Shown here one piece after another: positions 9,025 through 16,916 of a stretch of DNA of 64,000 bases. Source of the stretch: Conyzicola lurida (GTDB lineage Bacteria > Actinomycetota > Actinomycetes > Actinomycetales > Microbacteriaceae). The stretch is taken from contig NZ_JACHMJ010000001.1 of the NCBI RefSeq assembly GCF_014204935.1, forward strand, positions 1,922,001-1,986,000. The letters are read 5' to 3'. Every line of letters starts with the position of its first letter. Position 1 is the first letter of the stretch. The notes under the pieces are model-generated. The model was not told where the DNA came from. It saw only the letters and a program-made list of their open reading frames with translations, and did no database searches. The position numbers and the translations under genes were made by a program.

Positions 9025-9768
9025 ATGCCCGGCCGTTTCGTCTTCACCACTGACCCCGACTACATCGTCGAGATGCTCGACGTCGACAAGCCCGCGACGA
9101 ACCTGCCGCCCGCGTCGTACAACATCGCTCCGGGCAACCGGGTGACGGTCGTCATCGACGCGGTGAACAAGGACGCCTCGACCGACGGCTACGACCCCGA
9201 GAACCCCGAGGTGCTGCGACGCCTCGAGTCGGCCAGCTGGGGCCTCGTGCCCGGCGGCGCACCCGACGCGAGCGTCGGCGGCACGCTGTTCAACGCGCCG
9301 GTCGAGGAGGTGCGGCAGAACCCCGCCTTCCAGGCCGCGGTGGAATCGCGACGCGCGGCCATCCCCGCCACGGGCTACTACGTCTGGCACAAGGGCGACG
9401 ACGGATCCACGTCCGCCCAGTTCGTACACTCCCCCGACGGCGAGCCGCTGCTGCTCGCCGCGCTCTACGAGTGGTGGAAGAACCCGGCCGCCGCGCCGGC
9501 CGATCCCGCCCGCTGGCTGCTCTCCACCACGATCCTCACCCGCGCCTCGGCGGGTCCGCTCGCCCTCATCCACCCGCGCATGCCCGTGCTGCTCGAACCC
9601 GGTCTGATGGAAGACTGGCTCGATCCACGCACGCCCGGCTCGGCCGAGCTGCTCGGCGCGGTCTCCGACGCCGCCGCGGATCTCGCCGACGAGGTGGAGT
9701 TCTACGAGGTGAGCAAAGACGTCGCGTCGGTCGGCAACAACTCGGAAGCGCTGATCCAACCCGTCTAG
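9025..9768 (+). CDS. SRAP (YedK/HMCES-like) family protein lacking the catalytic Cys2 and Glu
   Basis: A 247-residue protein of the SRAP fold, whose active members shield abasic sites in single-stranded DNA by forming a thiazolidine link through Cys2. Family landmarks are present: WGLVP (72-76), FNAP with the conserved Asn at 90, RRAAIPATGYYVW (109-121), and the IHPRMPVLL histidine at 183. However, the start is MPGRF instead of MCGRF, so Cys2 is Pro. The Glu of GFYEW is Val120. Both losses should abolish crosslinking. It could be a non-catalytic DNA binder or a regulator; another, active copy may exist elsewhere in the genome. The ATG at 9025 is the only sensible start. Confidence 0.85.
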   Translation: MPGRFVFTTDPDYIVEMLDVDKPATNLPPASYNIAPGNRVTVVIDAVNKDASTDGYDPENPEVLRRLESASWGLVPGGAPDASVGGTLFNAPVEEVRQNPAFQAAVESRRAAIPATGYYVWHKGDDGSTSAQFVHSPDGEPLLLAALYEWWKNPAAAPADPARWLLSTTILTRASAGPLALIHPRMPVLLEPGLMEDWLDPRTPGSAELLGAVSDAAADLADEVEFYEVSKDVASVGNNSEALIQPV

Positions 9769-9791
9769 GGAACGGCCGGTCTCGCGCGCCG

Positions 9792-11102
9792 CTACCACTC
9801 CAGCCCGAACCCGGCGACGGTCTTCACCACGGCCCCGGTCGAGATATCGACGATGATCGTGGTGATGCTCGTCGCCCGCGGGTCGACGGGCGACCCGTCG
9901 CTCACCGCCGTCTCGACCACGGGCACCACCTCGATGGCGACGTACTGGTCGTTCGACGAGACCTCGAAGTCGCCGATGCTGCCGCGGTCCTCGACCGTGC
10001 GGTAGAGCTCGCGCGACACGGTGCCGTTGTCGTAGACGAGCATGTTGGTGAAGTCGTTCGACTCGTAGCTCACCGTCACGACGTGCTGCACGAGCCCGTC
10101 GCGCATCAGCTGGAACTCGCCCGGGAACGGGGTGACGCCCTCGACGGGCGAGGCCGCGAACTCGGTCTCCTCGAGGTCGGCGATCGTCAGCGCGACCGGT
10201 CCGAACGGGTTGGTCACGCCGACACGGGTCCCGTCGGTCGAGAGCGACTCGAGGCTGGTGAAGGTGCCGAGCGGCGTGGTGATGCCGCTGGCGGTGTCGA
10301 CGAGAAGCACGCGTTCGTCGGTGGTGTGGGCGACCAGCGACACTCCGCCGGGCACGAAGAACCAGTCGGTCACGGCGAGGGGCGAGCCGTCGAGGCCGGC
10401 GACGGCGACGAAGGTCCGGCCGGCATCCAGATCGAGAGTGGTGAGGATGCCGCTGCCGCTGCCGTCCGAGGCCGAGAACTGGAACCCGACCGTGACGCCG
10501 TCGTCCGCCGCCCGCAGGTTCTCGATGGTGCCGGCCGCGGGCAGCGTGAGCGGTTCCACTCCCCCGTCGTCGAAGCTGACCAGGCTCAGGGCGCTCGTGC
10601 CGTCGGCGACCGAGGTGGTCACGGCGGCCGAGCGGTCGCCGATCAGGGCGAAGTCCTGGATGCCGGTCGCCGAATAGACCACCGTGCGGTCGGCGCCGCG
10701 CACGCCGGTCCGCACGATCTCGTCGGGCTGCTCGGCCGAATCGGCCCGGTCGAGATAGTAGAGCGGCGGCGACCCGGTGCGGAACTCGTAGCGCAGCGTC
10801 GAGGGCTGGCCGCCCGACGCGTTGCGCACGCCGGCGACCTCGACCGTGTAGGTCGCGTCGTAGCGCAGCGGCGCCCCGAACTGCATGGCCACGATCGCCG
10901 CGGAGGTCGAGACCGTGAAGTCGACCGCGGGCGTGATCGTGACGTCGGCGGCGTCCACCTCGGCGAGCTGCTGGTTCGCGAAGAGGCGCAGCTGTTGGCC
11001 GCTGCGGGTCACCGCGAGGTCGCCGTCGACCTGCCCGGCGGTGAGCTTCGGTCCTTGAAAGTACCCGAGCGCGGCGAAGGCGGCGCAGAGCAGCGCGAGC
11101 AC
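9792..11102 (-). CDS. membrane-anchored secreted protein with Ig-like (SbsA-type) domain and beta-propeller-like region
   Basis: A protein of at least 436 residues: an N-terminal hydrophobic segment, an Ig-like domain (about residues 50-110, with the VTITPAVDFTVSTSAAIVAM pattern of bacterial Ig-like domains), then a repetitive region of short Asp/Gly-rich strands that resembles a propeller. The first canonical start is GTG at 11102, which begins inside the hydrophobic helix. The open frame continues upstream to 11153 through a basic stretch (TSRFRRTF) that would make a proper signal anchor, but it has no ATG, GTG or TTG. The true start may be an unusual codon such as ATC at 11153. It follows the TIGR03943 gene and probably acts with it and the permease at the cell surface. 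Confidence 0.6.
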   Translation of the reverse strand: MLALLCAAFAALGYFQGPKLTAGQVDGDLAVTRSGQQLRLFANQQLAEVDAADVTITPAVDFTVSTSAAIVAMQFGAPLRYDATYTVEVAGVRNASGGQPSTLRYEFRTGSPPLYYLDRADSAEQPDEIVRTGVRGADRTVVYSATGIQDFALIGDRSAAVTTSVADGTSALSLVSFDDGGVEPLTLPAAGTIENLRAADDGVTVGFQFSASDGSGSGILTTLDLDAGRTFVAVAGLDGSPLAVTDWFFVPGGVSLVAHTTDERVLLVDTASGITTPLGTFTSLESLSTDGTRVGVTNPFGPVALTIADLEETEFAASPVEGVTPFPGEFQLMRDGLVQHVVTVSYESNDFTNMLVYDNGTVSRELYRTVEDRGSIGDFEVSSNDQYVAIEVVPVVETAVSDGSPVDPRATSITTIIVDISTGAVVKTVAGFGLEW

Positions 11103-11142
11103 GACGACCGTGCCGGCGAACGTGCGGCGGAAGCGCGAGGTA

Positions 11143-11904
11143 TCAGTAGAGATAGGGCTCTCCCGGCTGCTCGACCACGGTGGTCTCGTCGGGCAGGAGG
11201 GCGATCGACTCCGTGCTCTGCTCGCTCGGGTTGGCGTCGAAGCCTCCGGTGACGCGCACCCAGTCGTCGATCTCGAGGGTCTGCTGCCAGTCGGGCGAGT
11301 AGACGGGAACGCCCACCGGCTGGGCGTCGACCGCGCAGCAGGTGATGATGAAGCGGGAGACGTAGAACATGTTCTGTGGGTCGTCCGGGTCGGCGCTCAC
11401 GAAACCGACCACGTCGACCGGCTTTCCCTCGTAGAGCGACAGCTCGCTCGACTGCCGGAGCAGCGACGACCAGTCCAGCACGGTGAATCTAGCGAACGCG
11501 GCATCCGACGTCGTCGCCGCTTGGCCGACCGTCTGGCCCTGGCCCTCGCTCAGACCTGTGGCGTTCATCGCGCGCTGGTCGAGTGTGGCGCTCGACAGCG
11601 TGGCCGGGGGCACCACGATGATGCCGACGGCGATCGCGAGCGAGAGGGCCGCGGCGGTGACAGAGAGGGTGTTCTGCCAGCGGGTCGGCGGTTCGTCGTG
11701 GTCGTGCGGCTCGCGCAGGAACGCGCTCGCGACCACGAAGACCAACCCCACGGCCGCCATGATCACGGTGAACACGACGTAGCGCGGGTGGATGTAGAGG
11801 ATCAGCTGGTTGGTGAGCGCGAGCCAGACGGTCGCGACGACGACGACCGTCATCAGCACGACACCCCGCCAGCGCTGCACTGCGCGGAGCAGCCTAGGCG
11901 ACAT
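11143..11904 (-). CDS. TIGR03943 family protein, predicted permease partner
   Basis: A 253-residue protein with four N-terminal membrane helices in two pairs (RGVVLMTVVVVATVWLALTN and following) and an extracytoplasmic C-terminal domain holding RFIITCCAVDAQPVGVPVYS, the conserved Cys-Cys motif of TIGR03943. This family is nearly always found next to a UPF0718/DUF318 permease, as here (11-base overlap with the upstream permease gene). The two are believed to form one transport complex with unknown substrate; the paired cysteines suggest a thiophilic metal or metalloid, which is inference. Confidence 0.85.
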   Translation of the reverse strand: MSPRLLRAVQRWRGVVLMTVVVVATVWLALTNQLILYIHPRYVVFTVIMAAVGLVFVVASAFLREPHDHDEPPTRWQNTLSVTAAALSLAIAVGIIVVPPATLSSATLDQRAMNATGLSEGQGQTVGQAATTSDAAFARFTVLDWSSLLRQSSELSLYEGKPVDVVGFVSADPDDPQNMFYVSRFIITCCAVDAQPVGVPVYSPDWQQTLEIDDWVRVTGGFDANPSEQSTESIALLPDETTVVEQPGEPYLY

Positions 11905-12955
11905 AGTTCACCACCAGTCCGACCAGCGCGGCCAGCAACGCGACGACGGCCGTGAGCTGCACGAGGGTGCGCACCGTGAAGGTCGTGCGCAGCAGGGCGA
12001 GCATCTTAATGTCGATGATCGGCCCGAAGACGAGGAAGGTGACGATCGACCCCGGCATAAACGTGGAGGCGAACGGGAGGATGAAGAACGCGTCGACGTT
12101 CGAGCAGACCGAGATGACGAATGCGAGCACCATCATCGCGAGGATCGACCAGAGCGGGTTGCTGCCGAGGCTGACGAGCACCTGACGGGGAACGAGCGAC
12201 TGGATGGCGCCCGCCGCGACCGCGCCGATGAACAGGGCGGGCAGGATAACGCTCGACTCGCGGCGGAACAGGGCGACGCTCTGCTGCCAGCGGGAGTCGC
12301 CGTGTCCGTGGTTCTCAGGAACCCGGCACTCCGCCGCGAATCTATCGGTCAGCAGCGAGTCCTGGTCGGGGTGCCTGCTGAACAGCCAGCCGATCAGGTT
12401 CGCGATCACGAAGCCGCCGACGATCCGGCCCACGAGGATGCCGTTGTCCCAGCCGAACGCCTGGTGCGTGGTGATGATCGTGATCGGGTTGATGATCGGT
12501 GCGGCGAGGAGGAAGGTCATCGACTCCGAGACGGTGAATCCTTTGACCATGAGCCCGCGCGCGAGGGGCACGTTGCCGCACTCGCAGACCGGAAGGAAAA
12601 CTCCGATGAACGAGATGGCGGCGCGGCGCAGAAACGGGTTCTTCGGCAGTACGCGCATGATCCAGGTGTCGGGAACCCAGACCTGCACGGCGATCGAGAG
12701 CACGATGCCGAGGATCACGAACGGCATCGACTCGACGATGACGCTGATGCTGAGCGTGAGGAAGTCCTGCGCCTGGCCGGGCAGGCTCAGTCCCGACTGC
12801 TCGGCGGTGATCGCGCGCACCACGAACAGGGCGGTGATGCCGACGAGGCCGACGGCGAGCCAGGCGAACTGGCGGGTGCGGGAACGGCGTTCGGGATGCC
12901 CGTGGCCGGCCTCGGTGTCAGGGTCGCGTCGATCCTGGAGCTGGCTGGTCACCAC
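11894..12955 (-). CDS. UPF0718 (DUF318) family permease
   Basis: A 353-residue membrane protein with about eight to ten helices in two repeated halves. The first half contains LPVCECGNVPLARGLMVKGF, the conserved P-x-C-x-C-G-x-x-P motif of this permease family, which also includes ArsP-type exporters. The second half has FVISVCSNVDAFFILPFAST. The start is one of two adjacent GTG codons (12955 or 12952). It overlaps the TIGR03943 gene by 11 bases. Substrate unknown. Confidence 0.85.
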   Translation of the reverse strand: MVTSQLQDRRDPDTEAGHGHPERRSRTRQFAWLAVGLVGITALFVVRAITAEQSGLSLPGQAQDFLTLSISVIVESMPFVILGIVLSIAVQVWVPDTWIMRVLPKNPFLRRAAISFIGVFLPVCECGNVPLARGLMVKGFTVSESMTFLLAAPIINPITIITTHQAFGWDNGILVGRIVGGFVIANLIGWLFSRHPDQDSLLTDRFAAECRVPENHGHGDSRWQQSVALFRRESSVILPALFIGAVAAGAIQSLVPRQVLVSLGSNPLWSILAMMVLAFVISVCSNVDAFFILPFASTFMPGSIVTFLVFGPIIDIKMLALLRTTFTVRTLVQLTAVVALLAALVGLVVNYVA

Positions 12956-13009
12956 GGAAGCCTAACCAGTCGCGGCTGGCAGCATTCTGCGCCGCCCCGG
13001 GGACGGGAA

Positions 13010-13037
13010 AACCCCGCCGGCTGTCGCCGACGGGGTT
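13010..13037 (-). terminator. terminator of the RNase E/G gene
   Basis: A 12-base stem with one mismatch (arms 13010-13021 and 13026-13037, loop TGTC) is followed on the minus strand by TTTTCCC. It lies 40 bases beyond the RNase stop and before the permease gene. A second GC hairpin (13046-13065) has no T run. Confidence 0.7.
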
Positions 13038-13078
13038 CCGCGTCAGGGGCCTGTCGATGGGCCCCGAGGTGGTTCTGC

Positions 13079-15829
13079 CTAGTCGTCGCTCACCGGAGCG
13101 CTCACGACGGCACCGGCGCTGCCGGCACGACGCGAGGTGCGCGAGCGGCCCTGGCCCGGCTGCTTGGGCTCGGGAAGAGCCTCCAGCACCGAATCGAGGA
13201 TCTGCTCGGCGTCGCGGTTGTTCATCCGGCGGCCGGCGCGGGGCGCCTTGGTGACCGGGATGTCGAGGATCGCGACGGTCTCGGTCGACTCGGCGGGTGC
13301 CGCCGCCTCGACCTCGGGAAGCGGGACGACGACGGGCTCACGCACGACGACACGACGGCTCGCGCTCTTGCGGGCGGCGGGGGCTTTCGTCTCGGCGACC
13401 GGCTCGGCCGCGACGTCGGCCGCGGGGACCTCGGCCGGAGCGGCATCCGGGGTCTCGGACGTGGGGGTCTCCGACTTCGCGGTCTCGGACGTGGGGGTCT
13501 CCGACTTCGCGGTCTCGGACGTCGGGGTCTCCGCCGCCGTCTCGGGGGCTGCGGGGGCATCCGTCTTCGGGGCGTCGGTCTTGGCAGCGTCGGCGGGCTG
13601 GGTCACGGTGCGGGCCGCGATCTGGGCGAGCGCATTGCGGGCGTCGTCCGTGATCGCGTGCGTCCCGGTGCTCACCTTGGGGGTGCTCGCCTGCGGCTGC
13701 TGCTGGGCGGCCTGCTGGCCGCCGGTGTTCTGTCCGCCGCCGTTTCCGTTGCCGTTCTGGCCGCCGTTGTTCTGGCCGCCGTTCTGGCCGTTGCCGGAAC
13801 CGTTGCCCGAGCCGCCGCCCTTGCCGCCGCGACCGCGACGGCTGCTGCCGGCGATCTCGGGCTGGGGCGCCTGCTGGATGCGGTGCTTGGTGACGGGGTC
13901 GTGGTGCACGATGACGCCGCGGCCCGCGCACTGCTCGCACGGCTCGCTGAACGTCTCGAGCAGGCCGAGGCCCAGCTTCTTGCGCGTCATCTGTACGAGA
14001 CCGAGGCTCGTGACTTCGGCGACCTGGTGCTTGGTGCGGTCGCGGCTGAGGCACTCGACGAGTCGGCGCAGCACGAGGTCACGGTTCGACTCGAGCACCA
14101 TGTCGATGAAGTCGACCACGATGATGCCGCCGATGTCGCGCAGACGCAGCTGCCGCACGATCTCTTCGGCCGCTTCGAGGTTGTTCTTGGTGACGGTCTC
14201 TTCGAGGTTGCCGCCCGAGCCGACGAACTTGCCAGTGTTGACGTCGACGACGGTCATGGCCTCGGTGCGGTCGATGACGAGCGAACCACCGGAGGGCAGC
14301 CAGACCTTGCGGTCGAGCGCCTTCTCGATCTGCTCGTTGACGCGGTAGACGTCGAACGGGTCGTTGGTTCCCTCGAAGCGCTCGACGCGGTCGATCAGGT
14401 CGGGGGCGACACCGTTGAGGTAGCTCTGGATGATCTCCTGGGCGTCGTCACCGTCGATGACGAGCTTGTGGAAGTCCTCGTTGAAGACGTCGCGGATGAT
14501 CTTGACCAGCAGGTCGGGCTCGCTGTGCAGCAGGGCCGGAGCGTTCGCGGTCTCGATGAGGCGGCTGATCTCGGCCCACTGGTTGGTGAGACGGCTGACG
14601 TCGAGGGTCAGCTGCTCCTCGGTCGCACCCTCGGCCGCCGTGCGCACGATGACGCCGACGTTCTCGGGCAGGACCTCTTTGAGGATCTTCTTGAGGCGTG
14701 CGCGCTCGGTGTCGGGCAGCTTGCGGCTGATTCCGCTCATCGAGCCGTTGGGCACGTAGACGAGGTAGCGGCCGGGCAGCGATACCTGGCTGGTGAGGCG
14801 GGCGCCCTTGTGGCCGATCGGGTCCTTCGTGACCTGCACGAGCACCTTGTCGCCGGGCTTGAGCGCGAGCTCGATGCGGCGGGCCTGGTGGGCGTTGCCG
14901 CTCTCGGCATTGGCGGCATCCCAGTCGACCTCGCCCGAGTACAGCACGGCGTTGCGGCCGCGTCCGATGTCGACGAAGGCGGCTTCCATGCTCGGCAGCA
15001 CGTTCTGCACGCGGCCGAGGTAGACGTTGCCGATGAGCGACATGTCCTGGCTCTTGGCGACGTAGTGCTCGACGAGCACGCCGTCTTCGAGAACGGCGAT
15101 CTGGATGCGCCCGAACTTGGAACGCACCACCATCACGCGGTCGACGCTCTCGCGGCGGGCGAGGAACTCGCTCTCGGTGATCACGGGGCGACGGCGTCCG
15201 GCATCGCGGCCGTCACGGCGGCGCTGCTTCTTCGCCTCGAGGCGGGTGGAACCCTTGACGCGGGTCGGCTCGTTGCTGAGAACGGGCTCGGGACGCGGCT
15301 GGCGTACGCGGACGACGGTGCCGGGAGCATCGTCGCCGTCACGCGCCTCTTCGCCGGGGCGGCGGCGCGAGCGGCGGCGGACGGTGCCCGTCTCGTCGCC
15401 GAGGTCGGCGGCCGACGGGTCGGCCGGACCCTGCTCGGCGTTCGCACGCGACTGGCGCGGCTGGCGGGCCGGGGCGCGCTCGGGCAGCGGCTCGATGGCC
15501 GGGGGTGCCTGGAACAGGAGCGAGGTGGTCGGGCGCTTGGCGGCGACCGTGGTCGGCGCTGCGCTGTCGGCGGCGTCCGTGACGTCTGCCGCGGCATCCG
15601 GCTCACTGACGACGGGCTTGCGGGTGCGGGTGCGGGGTGCCGCCTTCACGACCACGTCATCGACGATGACGTCGTCGACGACGATGGTCGGTTCGACGGG
15701 CGGGGCGGTCGGCTCCGGCTGTGCGGCCACGACGGGCTCGGTGACCGGGGGCGTCACGACGGCTGCCTTACGGCTGCCGAACAGTCCCTTGCGTCTTTTG
15801 GGTTCGATATTGTCTTTGTCATTCACCAC
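13079..15829 (-). CDS. rne: Rne/Rng family ribonuclease (RNase E/G)
   Basis: A 916-residue endoribonuclease for RNA processing and decay. The N-terminal ~250 residues are disordered and basic/Pro-rich. The catalytic core follows: S1 domain (GNVYLGRVQNVLPSMEAAFV), the catalytic aspartates in MTVVDVNTG and VVDFIDMV, and the Zn-link CEQCAGRG. After that come Gly/Asn/Gln-rich and Ala/Glu/Pro/Thr-rich tails. The C-terminal tail holds a 10-residue repeat (SETPTSETAK type) from a 30-bp direct duplication at 13451-13510. The start is GTG 15829 or the adjacent GTG 15826, with AGGAG upstream. RNase E-like layout (core flanked by disordered scaffolds) is usual in actinobacteria. Confidence 0.95.
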   Translation of the reverse strand: MVNDKDNIEPKRRKGLFGSRKAAVVTPPVTEPVVAAQPEPTAPPVEPTIVVDDVIVDDVVVKAAPRTRTRKPVVSEPDAAADVTDAADSAAPTTVAAKRPTTSLLFQAPPAIEPLPERAPARQPRQSRANAEQGPADPSAADLGDETGTVRRRSRRRPGEEARDGDDAPGTVVRVRQPRPEPVLSNEPTRVKGSTRLEAKKQRRRDGRDAGRRRPVITESEFLARRESVDRVMVVRSKFGRIQIAVLEDGVLVEHYVAKSQDMSLIGNVYLGRVQNVLPSMEAAFVDIGRGRNAVLYSGEVDWDAANAESGNAHQARRIELALKPGDKVLVQVTKDPIGHKGARLTSQVSLPGRYLVYVPNGSMSGISRKLPDTERARLKKILKEVLPENVGVIVRTAAEGATEEQLTLDVSRLTNQWAEISRLIETANAPALLHSEPDLLVKIIRDVFNEDFHKLVIDGDDAQEIIQSYLNGVAPDLIDRVERFEGTNDPFDVYRVNEQIEKALDRKVWLPSGGSLVIDRTEAMTVVDVNTGKFVGSGGNLEETVTKNNLEAAEEIVRQLRLRDIGGIIVVDFIDMVLESNRDLVLRRLVECLSRDRTKHQVAEVTSLGLVQMTRKKLGLGLLETFSEPCEQCAGRGVIVHHDPVTKHRIQQAPQPEIAGSSRRGRGGKGGGSGNGSGNGQNGGQNNGGQNGNGNGGGQNTGGQQAAQQQPQASTPKVSTGTHAITDDARNALAQIAARTVTQPADAAKTDAPKTDAPAAPETAAETPTSETAKSETPTSETAKSETPTSETPDAAPAEVPAADVAAEPVAETKAPAARKSASRRVVVREPVVVPLPEVEAAAPAESTETVAILDIPVTKAPRAGRRMNNRDAEQILDSVLEALPEPKQPGQGRSRTSRRAGSAGAVVSAPVSDD
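13451..13532. repeat. 30-bp tandem repeat inside the RNase E/G C-terminal tail
   Basis: Two identical 30-bp units (13451-13480 and 13481-13510) are followed by a partial third unit with one change (13511-13532). The unit is a multiple of three and encodes a 10-residue Ser/Glu/Thr/Pro/Ala/Lys repeat, so copy number can vary without breaking the frame. Confidence 0.9.
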
Positions 15830-16220
15830 GTGCGGTGTACTCCTAGGCCCGGATCGGCGACCGCGCCGCCTATCCGGGTACTCTCTCGTTCGCGTTACGC
15901 CTCAGCGATTACGCTGCAAATTCTTCAGGTCTCCGTCTGGCATGGTGGGAGATGTCAATGTGAACACTCACCTGTCTGCTCTGGACGTTTGCACTTGTTG
16001 AAGCTCGTACTCATCGGCTCTCGCCGAGTGGGGTACCGCGCTGTCTGTCACTCCAGCGCTTTCGGAACTCGCTATCCGACAACTCGTAATTCGATGTTGG
16101 CCCGGATTGTCGCCCGGTAAGCCTTCTTTGGCGCCAGGTCGAGCGCGGCTCGGCTGGCTAGCTTCGATTATCGCACGCATTCTCAGTTAGCCGTGATTCG
16201 ACGCGTGCCATAATCCGAGA
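15830..16220 (-). promoter_or_regulatory. long 5' leader of the RNase E/G gene and divergent promoter region
   Basis: These 391 bases hold no convincing gene (a 70-codon open frame at 15968-16180 minus looks random). On the minus strand GATAAT (16167-16172) is a possible -10 box, which would give a leader of about 330 bases. A hairpin with 7-bp arms (15848-15854 and 15872-15878) lies just upstream of the AGGAG site of rne, so it could limit translation; long autoregulatory leaders are known for rne in other bacteria. On the plus strand CATAAT (16209-16214) stands 6 bases before the VKOR GTG. Confidence 0.4.
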
Positions 16221-16820
16221 GTGCCAGACACCCAGCCGTACAAGCGTCCCGTCGCCCTCGCGATTTTCCTCATCGTCGCGGGCATCGTCGGCTGGCTGGC
16301 GGCGTTCGCGCTGACGATCGAGAAGTTCGTCGCGCTCACCTCGCCCGGTACCGCGCTCACCTGCGACTTCAGCGTCGTGGTGCAGTGCACCGCGAATCTC
16401 GAGTCGTGGCAGGGCTCGCTGTTCGGGTTCCCCAACCCGATCATCGGCCTCGCGGCGTGGATCGCCCCGCTCGTGGTCGGGGTCGCGCTGCTCGCCGGCG
16501 CCCGGTTCGCGCGCTGGTTCTGGATCCTGTTCAACATCGGCGTGCTCGCCGCGATGGTATTCGTCGTCTGGCTCATCAGCCAGAGCATCTTCGTGCTCTC
16601 CACGCTCTGCATCTACTGCATGATCACCTGGGCGGTCACCATCCCGCTCTTCTTGGCGCTCAGCCTGTTCAACCTGAAGACCGGGAACATCCCCGCTCCT
16701 CCCCGCCTGCGGTCCGTCGCGGGCGCGCTCCTCACCTGGGTGCCGGCGATCTCGCTCGGCTGCTACCTCGTCATCGCGGTGCTCGCGCAGGTGCGGCTCG
16801 ACTTCCTCGCCACTCTCTAA
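16221..16820 (+). CDS. vitamin K epoxide reductase (VKOR) family protein
   Basis: A 199-residue membrane protein with about five helices. It shows all four VKOR cysteines: the loop pair Cys48 and Cys56 (TCDFSVVVQC) and the active-site CIYC at 130-133. Bacterial VKOR oxidises quinone-linked thiols and recharges a DsbA-like partner for disulfide formation outside the cell, replacing DsbB in actinobacteria. A DsbA-like gene follows 96 bases downstream on the same strand. The GTG start has no ribosome-binding site but CATAAT lies 6 bases upstream, suggesting a leaderless mRNA. Confidence 0.92.
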   Translation: MPDTQPYKRPVALAIFLIVAGIVGWLAAFALTIEKFVALTSPGTALTCDFSVVVQCTANLESWQGSLFGFPNPIIGLAAWIAPLVVGVALLAGARFARWFWILFNIGVLAAMVFVVWLISQSIFVLSTLCIYCMITWAVTIPLFLALSLFNLKTGNIPAPPRLRSVAGALLTWVPAISLGCYLVIAVLAQVRLDFLATL

Positions 16821-16916
16821 ACGCACTCCCAGCCCGCGCACAGCGGGGCCCAAGTTTGCGAATAGGCAACGGGAGCATGCTGTCGTCGGAGCGCCCGCTC
16901 CCGGCGAGAGGATTTC

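Noticed and set aside
13046-13065. Second GC hairpin after the RNase E/G stop
   Set aside because: Only 6-bp arms and no T run; the hairpin at 13010-13037 is the better terminator.
11810-16120. 1436-codon open frame on the plus strand antisense to the RNase E/G gene
   Set aside because: It follows the third-position GC of the minus-strand gene, has Arg/Ala/Asp-rich low-complexity sequence and no recognisable domain. It is a shadow of the real gene.
15968-16180. 70-codon minus-strand open frame in the rne leader
   Set aside because: No ribosome-binding site, mixed composition, and no gene-like third-position GC; most likely noncoding leader.
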